Part shown: positions 52,481 through 60,132 of the stretch, in pieces
Numbering within the stretch: the stretch's first letter is position 1
How the letters are laid out: each line of letters starts with the position of its first letter
NCBI GenBank assembly: GCA_022820835.1
Contig: JAJEET010000092.1
Coordinates: 86,899 to 150,898 of the forward strand
Length of the DNA: 64,000 bases
Direction: 5' to 3'
DNA from: Candidatus Poribacteria bacterium
GTDB lineage: Bacteria > Poribacteria > WGA-4E > WGA-3G
Notes under the pieces: model-generated
The model's input: only the letters and a program-made list of their open reading frames with translations
What the model was told of the DNA's origin: nothing
The model's database searches: none
Program-made: the position numbers and the translations under genes

Positions 52481-52595
52481 GGAATCTCCGCTTTGTGAAG
52501 ATATGGAGGACATTCTTAAACGCAAAAAATCTGGGAAATTAAAGTTTTACACGCCCGAAAAGATTTGGAAGGAACGTAATGCCAGAATTCTATAA
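52473..52595 (+). CDS. Possible 40-residue protein overlapping sufU and the Rieske gene
   Basis: MNKESPLCEDMEDILKRKKS start, overlapping the sufU end by eight bases (ATGAATAA) and running 17 bases into the Rieske gene in another frame. It contains one Cys and a basic helix, ends ERNARIL. No Shine-Dalgarno of its own beyond GAAGAAG within sufU. It would couple translation of sufU and the Rieske gene. It fills the only gap in an otherwise tight cluster, but no homology is recognised. Confidence 0.35.
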   Translation: MNKESPLCEDMEDILKRKKSGKLKFYTPEKIWKERNARIL

Positions 52596-52890
52596 AGTTG
52601 CGAAAGTTAATGAAGTGCCCCCCGGCACGAAACACTTGGTCGAGGTGGACTTCGTCCCCGTACTCCTCTTCAACATTGATGGTGAGTTCTATGCGATGGA
52701 GGACGTTTGTACACACGATGGCGGTCCTTTAGCCGAAGGTTTCCTCAATGGCGACGAGATTGAATGCCCACGGCACGGCGCACGCTTTTGCGTCAAAACC
52801 GGGGAACCGCTCTGTATGCCTGCCGTCGAAGCCATCGAATGTTACCCTGTCAAAATTGAAGATGACGACATCCTTGTTAGTGTTGATTGA
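52579..52890 (+). CDS. Rieske [2Fe-2S] ferredoxin
   Basis: 103 residues. The cluster motifs are CTHDGGPLAEG and CPRHGARFCVKTGE, giving two Cys and two His ligands. No membrane anchor or oxygenase domain, so a soluble Rieske ferredoxin of the non-heme dioxygenase type. AAGGAAC is present before the ATG. Such ferredoxins are common in suf operons next to SufT-like proteins and may deliver electrons for cluster assembly. Confidence 0.92.
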   Translation: MPEFYKVAKVNEVPPGTKHLVEVDFVPVLLFNIDGEFYAMEDVCTHDGGPLAEGFLNGDEIECPRHGARFCVKTGEPLCMPAVEAIECYPVKIEDDDILVSVD

Positions 52891-52928
52891 TTAATTTGAT
52901 TCGATATAGGATATAGGAGGGAACCCCA

Positions 52929-53231
52929 ATGGTATCCGAAGACACTGTATTAGAAACTATTAAAGAAAATATTATTGACCCCGAAATCGGTATCAACATC
53001 GTCGATATGGGACTTATCTACGGCGTTGACATCAGCGACACTACCGTAGATATTACGATGACCCTAACGAGTCCGGGATGTCCTGCGGGTGGGCAGATTA
53101 TCAACGGTGCACAGCACGTCACGCAGCAGCTCGACGGCGTTGACGAAGTCAATGTTAATGTCGTCTGGAACCCGCGTTGGACACCTGAGATGATGACTGA
53201 AGACGCAAGGGACGAACTCGGTATTTTTTAA
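52929..53231 (+). CDS. sufT: SufT-like MIP18/DUF59 family protein
   Basis: 100 residues. Starts with ETIKENIIDPEIGINIVDMG and contains IDITMTLTSPGCPAGGQII, the DUF59 core with the reactive Cys near the middle; ends WNPRWTPEMMTEDARDELGI. Members help mature Fe-S proteins. AGGAGGG lies eight bases before the ATG. Last gene of the SUF cluster. Confidence 0.92.
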   Translation: MVSEDTVLETIKENIIDPEIGINIVDMGLIYGVDISDTTVDITMTLTSPGCPAGGQIINGAQHVTQQLDGVDEVNVNVVWNPRWTPEMMTEDARDELGIF

Positions 53232-53298
53232 AAAGTCTATCAGGCAATTTCCAATTCAATAAGTGTGCTTTGTAACCGCGCATGTAAGAGGAAATATC

Positions 53299-53685
53299 AT
53301 GTCAGAAAAAACGTTCACTTCCACCGAATTCTCAATCTTGATAGCGTATTTCTGTTATCTACGATCAGTTCATCAAGAACAGACAGATGAGTTCCGTGCA
53401 GAGAAAGGAGTCGGTGAGTTTGAACCAACGTGCAGTGAAAAACGGAGCAATTCCGTAAAACGTCCCAACTATACTTTAGAAGATCTATTGGCGCAAATTC
53501 CAGAGGATCGTACCCACGAGAAAAAAGTGCAAGCTGCACCATTCGGTCCCCCACGAAAAGAAAAAGGGAGTTATCCTCTGAAACGCCCTAACTATACGTT
53601 GAAAGATCTATTGGATCAGATTACAGAAGATAACCTTCATGATGAGATTGATGCTGGACCCGCAGTTGGCAATGAAGTATGGTAG
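53299..53685 (+). CDS. Atypical MazE-like antitoxin with duplicated toxin-binding tail
   Basis: 128 residues from the ATG at 53299 (AGAGGAAATATC ahead). The C-terminal half contains two copies of one motif: KRPNYTLEDLLAQIPED near residues 51-67 and KRPNYTLKDLLDQITED near 96-112, then AGPAVGNEVW at the end, the usual closing of MazE antitoxins. The N-terminal 45 residues (MSEKTFTSTEFSILIAYFCY) lack the AbrB-type DNA-binding swapped-hairpin seen in ordinary MazE. It overlaps the toxin gene by seven bases (ATGGTAG), so the two are translated together. The antitoxin call rests on position and on the tail motif. Confidence 0.65.
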   Translation: MSEKTFTSTEFSILIAYFCYLRSVHQEQTDEFRAEKGVGEFEPTCSEKRSNSVKRPNYTLEDLLAQIPEDRTHEKKVQAAPFGPPRKEKGSYPLKRPNYTLKDLLDQITEDNLHDEIDAGPAVGNEVW

Positions 53686-54035
53686 GATTAACAAGCGTCC
53701 CACTACGTGGAGATGCAATCTGGATTGACTTCAATCCGAAAATAGGACATGAACAAGCGGGTCGTCGACCGGCTATTGTACTCACCACCAGAGATTTTAA
53801 CGATAAAACCGACTTAGCCGTTCTTTGTCCAATTACACGTAGTACGACGAGAGAACAAAGAAGTCCGTTTGCAATTGCAATTCCGCAAGGACTACAGATA
53901 GATGGGTTTATCCTTGCAGATCAGATTAGGACTATGGATTGGCGAGCAAGAGAAGCTGAGTTTATCTGTTCCGTACCTACAGAAACAGTAGATGCAGTTT
54001 TGGAGAGAATTGGCGTTCTCTTGAAAATACTATAA
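53679..54035 (+). CDS. mazF: MazF/PemK-family toxin-like endoribonuclease
   Basis: 118 residues. Contains RGDAIWIDFNPKIGHEQAGRR, the MazF start with GHEQAGRRPA, then ALCPITR-like VLCPITRSTTREQRSPF (catalytic Arg and Thr region) and ILADQIRTMDWRAR. Complete by length. MazF cleaves mRNA at short single-stranded motifs. Immediately preceded by the atypical antitoxin gene. Located just after the SUF operon on the same strand. Confidence 0.88.
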   Translation: MVGLTSVPLRGDAIWIDFNPKIGHEQAGRRPAIVLTTRDFNDKTDLAVLCPITRSTTREQRSPFAIAIPQGLQIDGFILADQIRTMDWRAREAEFICSVPTETVDAVLERIGVLLKIL

Positions 54036-54042
54036 TTTTTTT

Positions 54043-54423
54043 ATGGTAAGTAAAATTCCGAAACTTCTCAAAAAACATGATAAAGCCTTTCAGATAGAGT
54101 GGAAAGATGGACATGTCAGTTGGTATCCGTACACCTATCTTCGGCAGATGTGCCCGTGTGCCGAATGCGCCATCGTTCGGCATAAAGGGAGAGATATCCA
54201 TTCCCTTTTTGCACCACAAGGCGACGGCGATATAACACTGATCGAAGTCTCGGACGATATTCAACCGCTTGATGTCCAGTTAGTCGGTCGCTACGCGCTC
54301 CAGTTCAGTTGGAACGATGGACACAACACCGGTATCTACCCGTTTGAAGTACTACGTGAGATATGTCCGGGTCCAGAATGTGCGCCTTTACCACCGATTC
54401 AAACCGAGGAAGAAAATAGATAA
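54043..54423 (+). CDS. DUF971 domain protein
   Basis: 126 residues. FQIEWKDGHVSWYPYTYLRQ and CPCAECAIVRHKGRD are the first half; RYALQFSWNDGHNTGIYPFE and LREICPGPECAPLPP the second, both typical of DUF971, the N-terminal domain of gamma-butyrobetaine hydroxylase found alone in bacteria near Fe-S genes such as Mrp/ApbC. The conserved Cys in the middle suggest zinc or cluster binding. The rhodanese gene follows with TAATG overlap. Role unknown. Confidence 0.88.
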   Translation: MVSKIPKLLKKHDKAFQIEWKDGHVSWYPYTYLRQMCPCAECAIVRHKGRDIHSLFAPQGDGDITLIEVSDDIQPLDVQLVGRYALQFSWNDGHNTGIYPFEVLREICPGPECAPLPPIQTEEENR

Positions 54424-54752
54424 TGCAGAATGAACTCCCCGAAATTTCGCCACAAGAATTGAAGCAGAAACTCGAATCGGAAACATCTGTCCTGTTGTTA
54501 GATGTCCGTGAGCAGAGCGAATACGATATTGTGCATCTTGAAGATGCTCGGTTAATACCGCTCAACACGCTGCCGCATCACGTGGACAGTCTTCCGTCAG
54601 ACCAAGAAATTGTTGTTTACTGCCATCATGGACAACGTAGCCTCTATGCCGTCGCCTATCTGCAGCAAAACGGATTTACGGATGCCAAGAACCTCATCGG
54701 CGGAATCGACCAATGGGCAGCCGAAATTGATTCAACCCTACCGAGATACTAA
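54423..54752 (+). CDS. Rhodanese-like domain protein
   Basis: 109-residue single-domain sulfurtransferase. VLLLDVREQSEYDIVHLEDA and IPLNTLPHHV, then the active-site loop VVYCHHGQRSLYAVAYL with catalytic Cys, and GFTDAKNLIGGIDQWA. Lengths and residues are intact. Start codon overlaps the DUF971 stop. In an Fe-S island it may carry persulfide sulfur. Confidence 0.92.
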   Translation: MQNELPEISPQELKQKLESETSVLLLDVREQSEYDIVHLEDARLIPLNTLPHHVDSLPSDQEIVVYCHHGQRSLYAVAYLQQNGFTDAKNLIGGIDQWAAEIDSTLPRY

Positions 54753-54807
54753 AACGAATTTTCAGCGCACCAACTAACGTGCCTTAACCGCAAGGAAAAT
54801 TAAAAAT

Positions 54808-54981
54808 ATGATCGTTGAATTTGAGAACCGATCCGGCGATATGGAACAGGCAGACATGGAAATTGACGAACCGTGTCCGATCTGTTGTGGTATGCTTTTT
54901 CCGATTGTGGAATTGAAACCGGAGAGTGGATACCGTTGCAGTAGCTGCGGACTCGTCTTTACACCGGTCGAAGAAGAATAA
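54808..54981 (+). CDS. 57-residue zinc-ribbon-like protein
   Basis: MIVEFENRSGDMEQADMEID start, acidic, followed by CPICCGMLFPIVEL and CSSCGLVF: a four-Cys zinc ribbon with pairs about 20 residues apart. CAAGGAAAATTAAAAAT before the ATG gives a fair Shine-Dalgarno. Lies after the rhodanese gene on the same strand. Unknown role. Confidence 0.6.
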   Translation: MIVEFENRSGDMEQADMEIDEPCPICCGMLFPIVELKPESGYRCSSCGLVFTPVEEE

Positions 54982-55120
54982 TTTTACTCTTCTCGGATCC
55001 AATCCACTATCCAAAATTGCGAAACGCAACAGCAGACCATAGGACGTAACGAAGTGGCGTGCGGATATACGGAAAGGTGATTGAAACCTCTATCCTACCT
55101 GACCGAACCGCAAGGTACAA

Positions 55121-56212
55121 TTAAAGATCAATTTCTCGGAAATCGGGAACTTCTATCGGTTCACCACCGTTGGCAATAGATTGCTCCGAAACCAGACCCG
55201 GCACGGTGAAATCCATCGTCGTATAGACATCAATGGGTGGTGTCGTATCGGTGAGGATACTATCAACAAAATCCCGTACCTTGAAATACTCGCCGAGGTC
55301 ACCAGCATTTTCTGCTTCAGCAGGTGGGTTCTTCCATCGCTCCGGTAGGCAGTCTTCAAATTGAGAGAGCGGTCTCCACTGTTCGCTGATCCCGAACTCA
55401 CTCAACCAAATCTTCGGTGCCGCGCCTAATCCACGCGAGCCCTCATAACACCCGTCTGTCCCTTGTAAACTGAAATAGGAATTCGCCGGACGGTTCGAGA
55501 GCATATCAATCCGAATCTTGATTAGCCCACCGCAATCCGTTTTACACAGCATCATCACCGTATCTTCCATCGCATGTTCAGGGTCGGTGTTAACGCCAGT
55601 GCCGAGACAGCAGACGCTCACAACACGGCTGCCAAACCATTGCAGCACGGGACCGAGGCTATGCGTCGCATAATTGCACCGATTAATACCGACCTGCCAG
55701 TAGTAACGCCACGTCGGGTTACCCCCAGCATCGTGGTGGAGCGACTTGACGTTATGGAGGTATTCACCTTCTCCAAAATAGACATCCCCGAACATACCAG
55801 AATCTACCATATTGCGGATCAGCACATTTGCCTTGGAATAGCAGGTATTCTCCGCCATCGTATATTTGGCAGACGATTTCCGAACCGCTCGGACCAAGTC
55901 ATAGCACTCCTCTAACTTAACAGCGGCAGTTACTTCGCTGATGACGTGTTTCCCCGCTTCCAACGCCGCAATCGACTGCGGGACGTGGAGGTTCTCAGGT
56001 GTCGCAAGCACAACAAGATCCACAGTATCCAACATCGCTTCATAATCTGTAAACCGTTGGGAAACCTCAAACCGTTCAGCAACATTTTCAAGCGTCGCCG
56101 CATTGATGTCACAAAACGCTGTTACCTCAGTTTCTGCTATCGCTCTAAAAGGTGTCACATAAGAACTCCCACGATGTGCACCCACAATCCCCACTTTCAG
56201 TTGATTCGCCAT
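55121..56212 (-). CDS. Gfo/Idh/MocA family oxidoreductase
   Basis: 363 residues. Rossmann start KVGIVGAHRGSSYVTPFRAI, VTAFCDINAATLENVAERF, and SEVTAAVKLEECYDL where the usual EKP is replaced by SEVTA, so the catalytic Lys is lacking at this spot or shifted. C-terminal part: SLHHDAGGNPTWRYYWQ and GINRCNYATHSLGPVLQWFG. The ATG at 56212 follows GGAGGAGATACAC. The substrate is unknown; the altered EKP motif suggests a non-standard reaction. Confidence 0.82.
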   Translation of the reverse strand: MANQLKVGIVGAHRGSSYVTPFRAIAETEVTAFCDINAATLENVAERFEVSQRFTDYEAMLDTVDLVVLATPENLHVPQSIAALEAGKHVISEVTAAVKLEECYDLVRAVRKSSAKYTMAENTCYSKANVLIRNMVDSGMFGDVYFGEGEYLHNVKSLHHDAGGNPTWRYYWQVGINRCNYATHSLGPVLQWFGSRVVSVCCLGTGVNTDPEHAMEDTVMMLCKTDCGGLIKIRIDMLSNRPANSYFSLQGTDGCYEGSRGLGAAPKIWLSEFGISEQWRPLSQFEDCLPERWKNPPAEAENAGDLGEYFKVRDFVDSILTDTTPPIDVYTTMDFTVPGLVSEQSIANGGEPIEVPDFREIDL

Positions 56213-56356
56213 TGTGTATCTCCTCCGATTTCGGCGTAAGTTCAAAGTTTCCGAAATTCACATTGCAAAAGTCTGTAAGGATAGCATAACACATTGGGCA
56301 AAATTTATCAGCAACGATTCGTGTCCGCCGATCTTCAAATCTCGCCCGATTTTAAT

Positions 56357-56385
56357 TTGAAAGCGTCCTGCAAATTTGCTATACT
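56357..56385 (+). promoter_or_regulatory. Sigma-70-like promoter of the sugar-transferase gene
   Basis: -35 TTGAAA (56357-56362), 17-base spacer, -10 TATACT (56380-56385). The leader of about 255 bases contains the repeat element 56450-56583. Confidence 0.5.
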
Positions 56386-56449
56386 ATAAGGTATCTGTCG
56401 GTTCACTGTCTGGCAGAATTGCAAGCTCGGCTTGGAAAAATACGACGAG

Positions 56450-56583
56450 AACGTAAGTTTGATAAAAACAAAACGTTGGGATTGCCGTAGGGGCGAGGTC
56501 TTCTCGCCCGTCGGGATTAGGCAACCTAACCCCTACGAAAATGTCCACTGCGTCTACAATTTGCTATATATCAAACTCACGTT
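56450..56583. mobile_element. MITE-like element with AACGTRAGTTTGATA termini
   Basis: 134 bases, ends AACGTAAGTTTGATA and TATCAAACTCACGTT. Inside are two stems: GGGGCGAGGTCTTCTCGCCC and GGATTAGGCAACCTAACCCC. The left-end motif also occurs at 17713-17730. In the leader of the glycosylphosphotransferase gene. Confidence 0.72.
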
Positions 56584-56646
56584 ACGAGAGGCAACCTGAA
56601 TGCAGCCCTCAACACGGGTTTGCAAGTTCCGTTTAACCTGAAATCA

Positions 56647-58047
56647 ATGAACAAGAAAACGCTCGATCATTTGCTCATCGCGCTTACAGTCTTATTCGAT
56701 CTCTGTTTCGTTGCCACCGCGATTGTCGTAGCGTACTGGGTCCGGTTTGAATCCGGTTGGACCCCTGAAGTCCTCGCGTTGCATAAAGGCGGCACCCCGC
56801 CGCTCGATGACTATTTCCGACTCATCCCGCTGATGGCGATTATCTGGTTGATGACATTGAAGGCGTTTAAACTCTATCGTCCAGAAAGCAACGCATCCGT
56901 TTCAGCGTTCTGGACACTCTGCAAAGCGACCGGCATCGCACTGATCGCCACGTTAGCCGCGCTCTTTTTTATTTTTCATCATGATGCTTACTCGCGCTGG
57001 GTGATGCTGCTCGCCTCCGGTTTCAGCCTTGTGTGGTTGTTTTTGGGAAGGCTCGTGCTTTACCGTTTCCGTCAAACGATTCACGCGCAAGGCGTGGGTG
57101 TGAGTCGCATTGCGCTCATCGGCTATGATGCCCGCGCCGAACAGTTTATTGATACATTAAAAGTGAAACCGAATAGCGGCTACGAATGGGTCGGTATCAT
57201 CACCGAAACAGCAGATGCTGACGCTTCAGACATCTCACACCTTGGTGAAAGTCGAGATATACTTCAACTGGTCGAAAAGCATCGACTTGACACGCTCTTC
57301 ATCTCATCCCCGACAGTGTCGAATGAGATAATCCTCGAAGTACTCCACGCCTGCGAAGGCGTACCCGTCCAAATCAATCTACTCCCTGAACTCTCCGAAT
57401 TTATCAAAGGCGGAACAGCCATCACCTTCTTCGATGGTATACCGGTATTACAATTGCGAGAGACACCGATCCAGGGTGCGCACAGTATCATCAAGCGGCT
57501 GATAGACATCGTTTTCAGCCTGTTTGCGTTGATCGTGTTAAGTCCGCTGATGCTTACAATCGCAATTGCAATCCGCCTGACATCACCCGGCAAAGCGATT
57601 TTCCGGCAAGAACGGGTCGGCAGAGCCGGAAAGCCGTTCAATATCTATAAGTTCCGTTCGATGCGCGCAGACGCGGAGAAGAGAGTCGGGCATGTCTGGG
57701 CGAAAACCGATGACCCGCGACAGACACCCCTCGGAAAGTTTCTCAGACGCTGGAGCCTCGACGAATTGCCTCAATTTTTTAATGTCCTCAAAGGCGACAT
57801 GAGTCTTGTTGGACCCCGTCCAGAGATGTCCGGTTTGATTGACACGTTCAGTGAATCGATCCCGCACTACCTGGCACGGCAGCGCGTCAAATCGGGGATG
57901 ACAGGTTGGGCCCAAGTTAACGGTTTGCGAGGCAATACCTCTCTTGAAGAACGGATTTCTTATGATAGGTACTATATCGAAAACTGGTCGCTTGGCTTGG
58001 ATATTAAAATCATTTTGAAAACGTTGTGGGCGATTAAAAAAGGGTAG
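56647..58047 (+). CDS. Undecaprenyl-phosphate sugar phosphotransferase (WcaJ/WbaP-like)
   Basis: 466 residues. Four N-terminal membrane helices, a CoA-binding-like domain with IALIGYDARAEQFIDTL, a fifth membrane segment (LIDIVFSLFALIVLSPLML) and the catalytic bacterial sugar transferase domain: IRLTSPGKAIFRQERVGRAG, YKFRSMRADAEKR, LGKFLRRWSLDELPQFFNVL, GDMSLVGPRPEM and MTGWAQVNGLRGNT. Transfers the first sugar-1-phosphate onto the lipid carrier for exopolysaccharide. A TTG at 56620 is also in frame; the ATG at 56647 fits the family start. No clear Shine-Dalgarno. No polysaccharide cluster follows in the window. Confidence 0.92.
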   Translation: MNKKTLDHLLIALTVLFDLCFVATAIVVAYWVRFESGWTPEVLALHKGGTPPLDDYFRLIPLMAIIWLMTLKAFKLYRPESNASVSAFWTLCKATGIALIATLAALFFIFHHDAYSRWVMLLASGFSLVWLFLGRLVLYRFRQTIHAQGVGVSRIALIGYDARAEQFIDTLKVKPNSGYEWVGIITETADADASDISHLGESRDILQLVEKHRLDTLFISSPTVSNEIILEVLHACEGVPVQINLLPELSEFIKGGTAITFFDGIPVLQLRETPIQGAHSIIKRLIDIVFSLFALIVLSPLMLTIAIAIRLTSPGKAIFRQERVGRAGKPFNIYKFRSMRADAEKRVGHVWAKTDDPRQTPLGKFLRRWSLDELPQFFNVLKGDMSLVGPRPEMSGLIDTFSESIPHYLARQRVKSGMTGWAQVNGLRGNTSLEERISYDRYYIENWSLGLDIKIILKTLWAIKKG

Positions 58048-58060
58048 CGATAACGCCCAT

Positions 58061-59095
58061 CTATTCCGAAAAATACCGTCGCACAAAGGGCCACGCTCCT
58101 GCTTTGTAGTAGCGATGTCCGCCATCACCGATAAAGAGTTCGCATCTATCGGGAACACCTGCCACCCTATAGATGTCCTTTAACCGTTCATAAGCGAATT
58201 CAACGTGGTCTATGGGAAAGATTCCGTCATCTCGTCCTGCAACCGCACAGAATGGACGTGGTGCGATTAAGCCTGCGACATCGTACATCTCGCCAAGTCG
58301 CATCATCCCCGGCACGTAGTTACATTCGCAATGCCGGATCATGCCGATGCTCCCTTCAAACGTACAGAAATAGCAGCTCGGCACTGCTACTGCGATACGG
58401 GTTTCACACGCAGCGGCAAAAAGCGAGACAGTCCCGCCGCCAGAATTGCCGGTAATCGCGATCCGTTCAGCATCCACTGGTAGGTTCGCTGTTGCCCAAT
58501 CAATGATGCGCGACATGTCCCACACCCGTTCCCCGATCGGCGTACGACCGACGAGTATGCTATGAACCAATTGGTGCCGACAAGAGTGCGTATTATTCGC
58601 CGCTTTATCCGCATCTGTACGCGTTTCACCAAACGCCCGCGTCGTTGGTGCGATGGCGATATACCCCTCTTCCACAACTGCCTGCCGCGCGATGTCGCGC
58701 TCACCTTCCAGCATGTGCTTTTCGTCCGCCTCTGTATCAGCAATACCAGCGTAAAGATGCGGATGGTTATGTCCGTGCGGTGTGAGAATCAACGGCAGTT
58801 TGCCTTCAATCGTTTTCGGACGGAGTAGATAGAACGGTAGCGGCACCGTCGGTTCTACCCATAGATACCAACGCTCGCGGAAGTGGTCATCCATATCTAA
58901 GACTTCCAGCTGCTCCGCTTTCGGAACATAACCTGCTAAATCGGCTTCCATATTATCCAAGCCGAGGATTTCGCGCAATTTCGGACGGAAATTGGCTTGC
59001 CATGCGAATAGTCCCTCCCGCGTCGTTTCGTGAAATTCATATTGTCTCGGAACGGTGTCATATAGGTTCTTAAAATGTGTTTCAGCGTTATACAT
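58061..59095 (-). CDS. Acetyl-xylan-esterase / dienelactone-hydrolase-like alpha/beta hydrolase
   Basis: 344 residues. An N-terminal part of about 90 residues (YNAETHFKNLYDTVPRQYEF) is typical of the acetyl esterase branch; the catalytic domain has LPLILTPHGHNHPHLYAG (oxyanion hole), the nucleophile elbow ITGNSGGGTVSLFA, Asp in AGRDDGIFPIDHVEFAY, and His near the end in IGDGGHRYYKAG. No signal peptide. AGGAGGACTGTA precedes the ATG at 59095. Substrate probably an acylated sugar. Convergent with the sugar transferase gene (about 14 bases apart). Confidence 0.82.
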   Translation of the reverse strand: MYNAETHFKNLYDTVPRQYEFHETTREGLFAWQANFRPKLREILGLDNMEADLAGYVPKAEQLEVLDMDDHFRERWYLWVEPTVPLPFYLLRPKTIEGKLPLILTPHGHNHPHLYAGIADTEADEKHMLEGERDIARQAVVEEGYIAIAPTTRAFGETRTDADKAANNTHSCRHQLVHSILVGRTPIGERVWDMSRIIDWATANLPVDAERIAITGNSGGGTVSLFAAACETRIAVAVPSCYFCTFEGSIGMIRHCECNYVPGMMRLGEMYDVAGLIAPRPFCAVAGRDDGIFPIDHVEFAYERLKDIYRVAGVPDRCELFIGDGGHRYYKAGAWPFVRRYFSE

Positions 59096-59124
59096 TACAG
59101 TCCTCCTCCACAGATTCGGTTCAC

Positions 59125-59152
59125 TTGACAAAATATGCTGTATTGCTATAAT
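59125..59152 (+). promoter_or_regulatory. Sigma-70-like promoter of the epimerase operon
   Basis: -35 TTGACA (59125-59130), 16-base spacer, -10 TATAAT (59147-59152); both boxes match consensus fully. Transcription should start near 59159 with a 50-base leader. Confidence 0.7.
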
Positions 59153-59211
59153 ATGCACAATCATAGACGACGCTACTATACCTGTCAACTCATTTTTTGA
59201 AAGGATTTTTG

Positions 59212-60093
59212 ATGAAAGTATTGATAACCGGTGCGAGCGGTAGACTCGGCGCGTATGTCATCCGAGAATTGGCAGCAGAACATTCACTGGTGCTGATGTC
59301 GCGCAGAACACCCCCCGATAAATTCTCACACCTATCCTTTGTTCAAGGCGACCTGAACAACTTTGAAGACTGCCAACGCGCCGTTGAAGGTGTGGATGCA
59401 ATCCAACATCTCGGTGCACAACCAGGTCCCGTTGACCATCCAGATTTGCGAGCGAATGCTCAAGAGAGAGGCATTCCTTTCGATGCAACCTTCAAAACGA
59501 ATATGCTCGGCACCTACTACCTCATGCAAGCCGCAATTGAAGCAGGTGTCCAAACCGTCGTAATGTCCGGGAGTAATTGTGCATTGGGACACGGTTTTCG
59601 GATCAGCAAGACCCACATCCCGATAGACTACCTGCCGATAGACGAGGAGCACCCGTGTTACCCTGAAGATTCTTATAGCTTCTCTAAACGCTGTGGCGAG
59701 GATCTCTTAGCGAGTTATACGCGTGCCTACGGCATCCGAACCTACGTTACGCGTCCTGCAGGTATCAGTCCGGAAGAACGCCGAAAACAGATGGCAGAGA
59801 ACGCCAAACCGACAACCGGTTGGACACCGTGGCTCTGGTGCTGGGTAGGCAGTGAGGATGTTGCGAGTGCACACCGCCTGATTATGGAAAAAACAGATAC
59901 ACTGCCGCCGCACGATGTCTATTTTCTCAACGCAGATGATACGTCTGCGTTGGAGCCTTCTCAGGAACTCGTTGCGCGTTTTAAACCTGAATTTCTGCCG
60001 AAAGTGATAACGCTCAACGGACATCAATCGTTTATCAATTGCGACAAACTCAAAAACGCTGTCGGATGGCAACATAAAACATCGTGGCGGTAA
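59212..60093 (+). CDS. NAD-dependent epimerase/dehydratase (extended SDR)
   Basis: 293 residues. Cofactor motif VLITGASGRLGAYVIREL at the start, catalytic YSFSKRCGEDLLASY (Tyr-x3-Lys) near 152, preceded by VMSGSNCALGHGF (Ser). The segment PIDEEHPCYPEDSYSFSK resembles uronate dehydrogenases and sugar epimerases. AAAGGAT lies before the ATG. Followed after 39 bases by a Gfo/Idh/MocA gene: probably a sugar-acid catabolic pair. Confidence 0.85.
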   Translation: MKVLITGASGRLGAYVIRELAAEHSLVLMSRRTPPDKFSHLSFVQGDLNNFEDCQRAVEGVDAIQHLGAQPGPVDHPDLRANAQERGIPFDATFKTNMLGTYYLMQAAIEAGVQTVVMSGSNCALGHGFRISKTHIPIDYLPIDEEHPCYPEDSYSFSKRCGEDLLASYTRAYGIRTYVTRPAGISPEERRKQMAENAKPTTGWTPWLWCWVGSEDVASAHRLIMEKTDTLPPHDVYFLNADDTSALEPSQELVARFKPEFLPKVITLNGHQSFINCDKLKNAVGWQHKTSWR

Positions 60094-60132
60094 AATAGCC
60101 GTCAGCCAATAGCCAATATTGGAGGAAATAGC

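Noticed and set aside
56599..56640. 13-codon leader peptide ahead of the sugar transferase gene
   Set aside because: Has a fair GAGAGG box but no regulatory codon run or attenuator structure; not enough to call.
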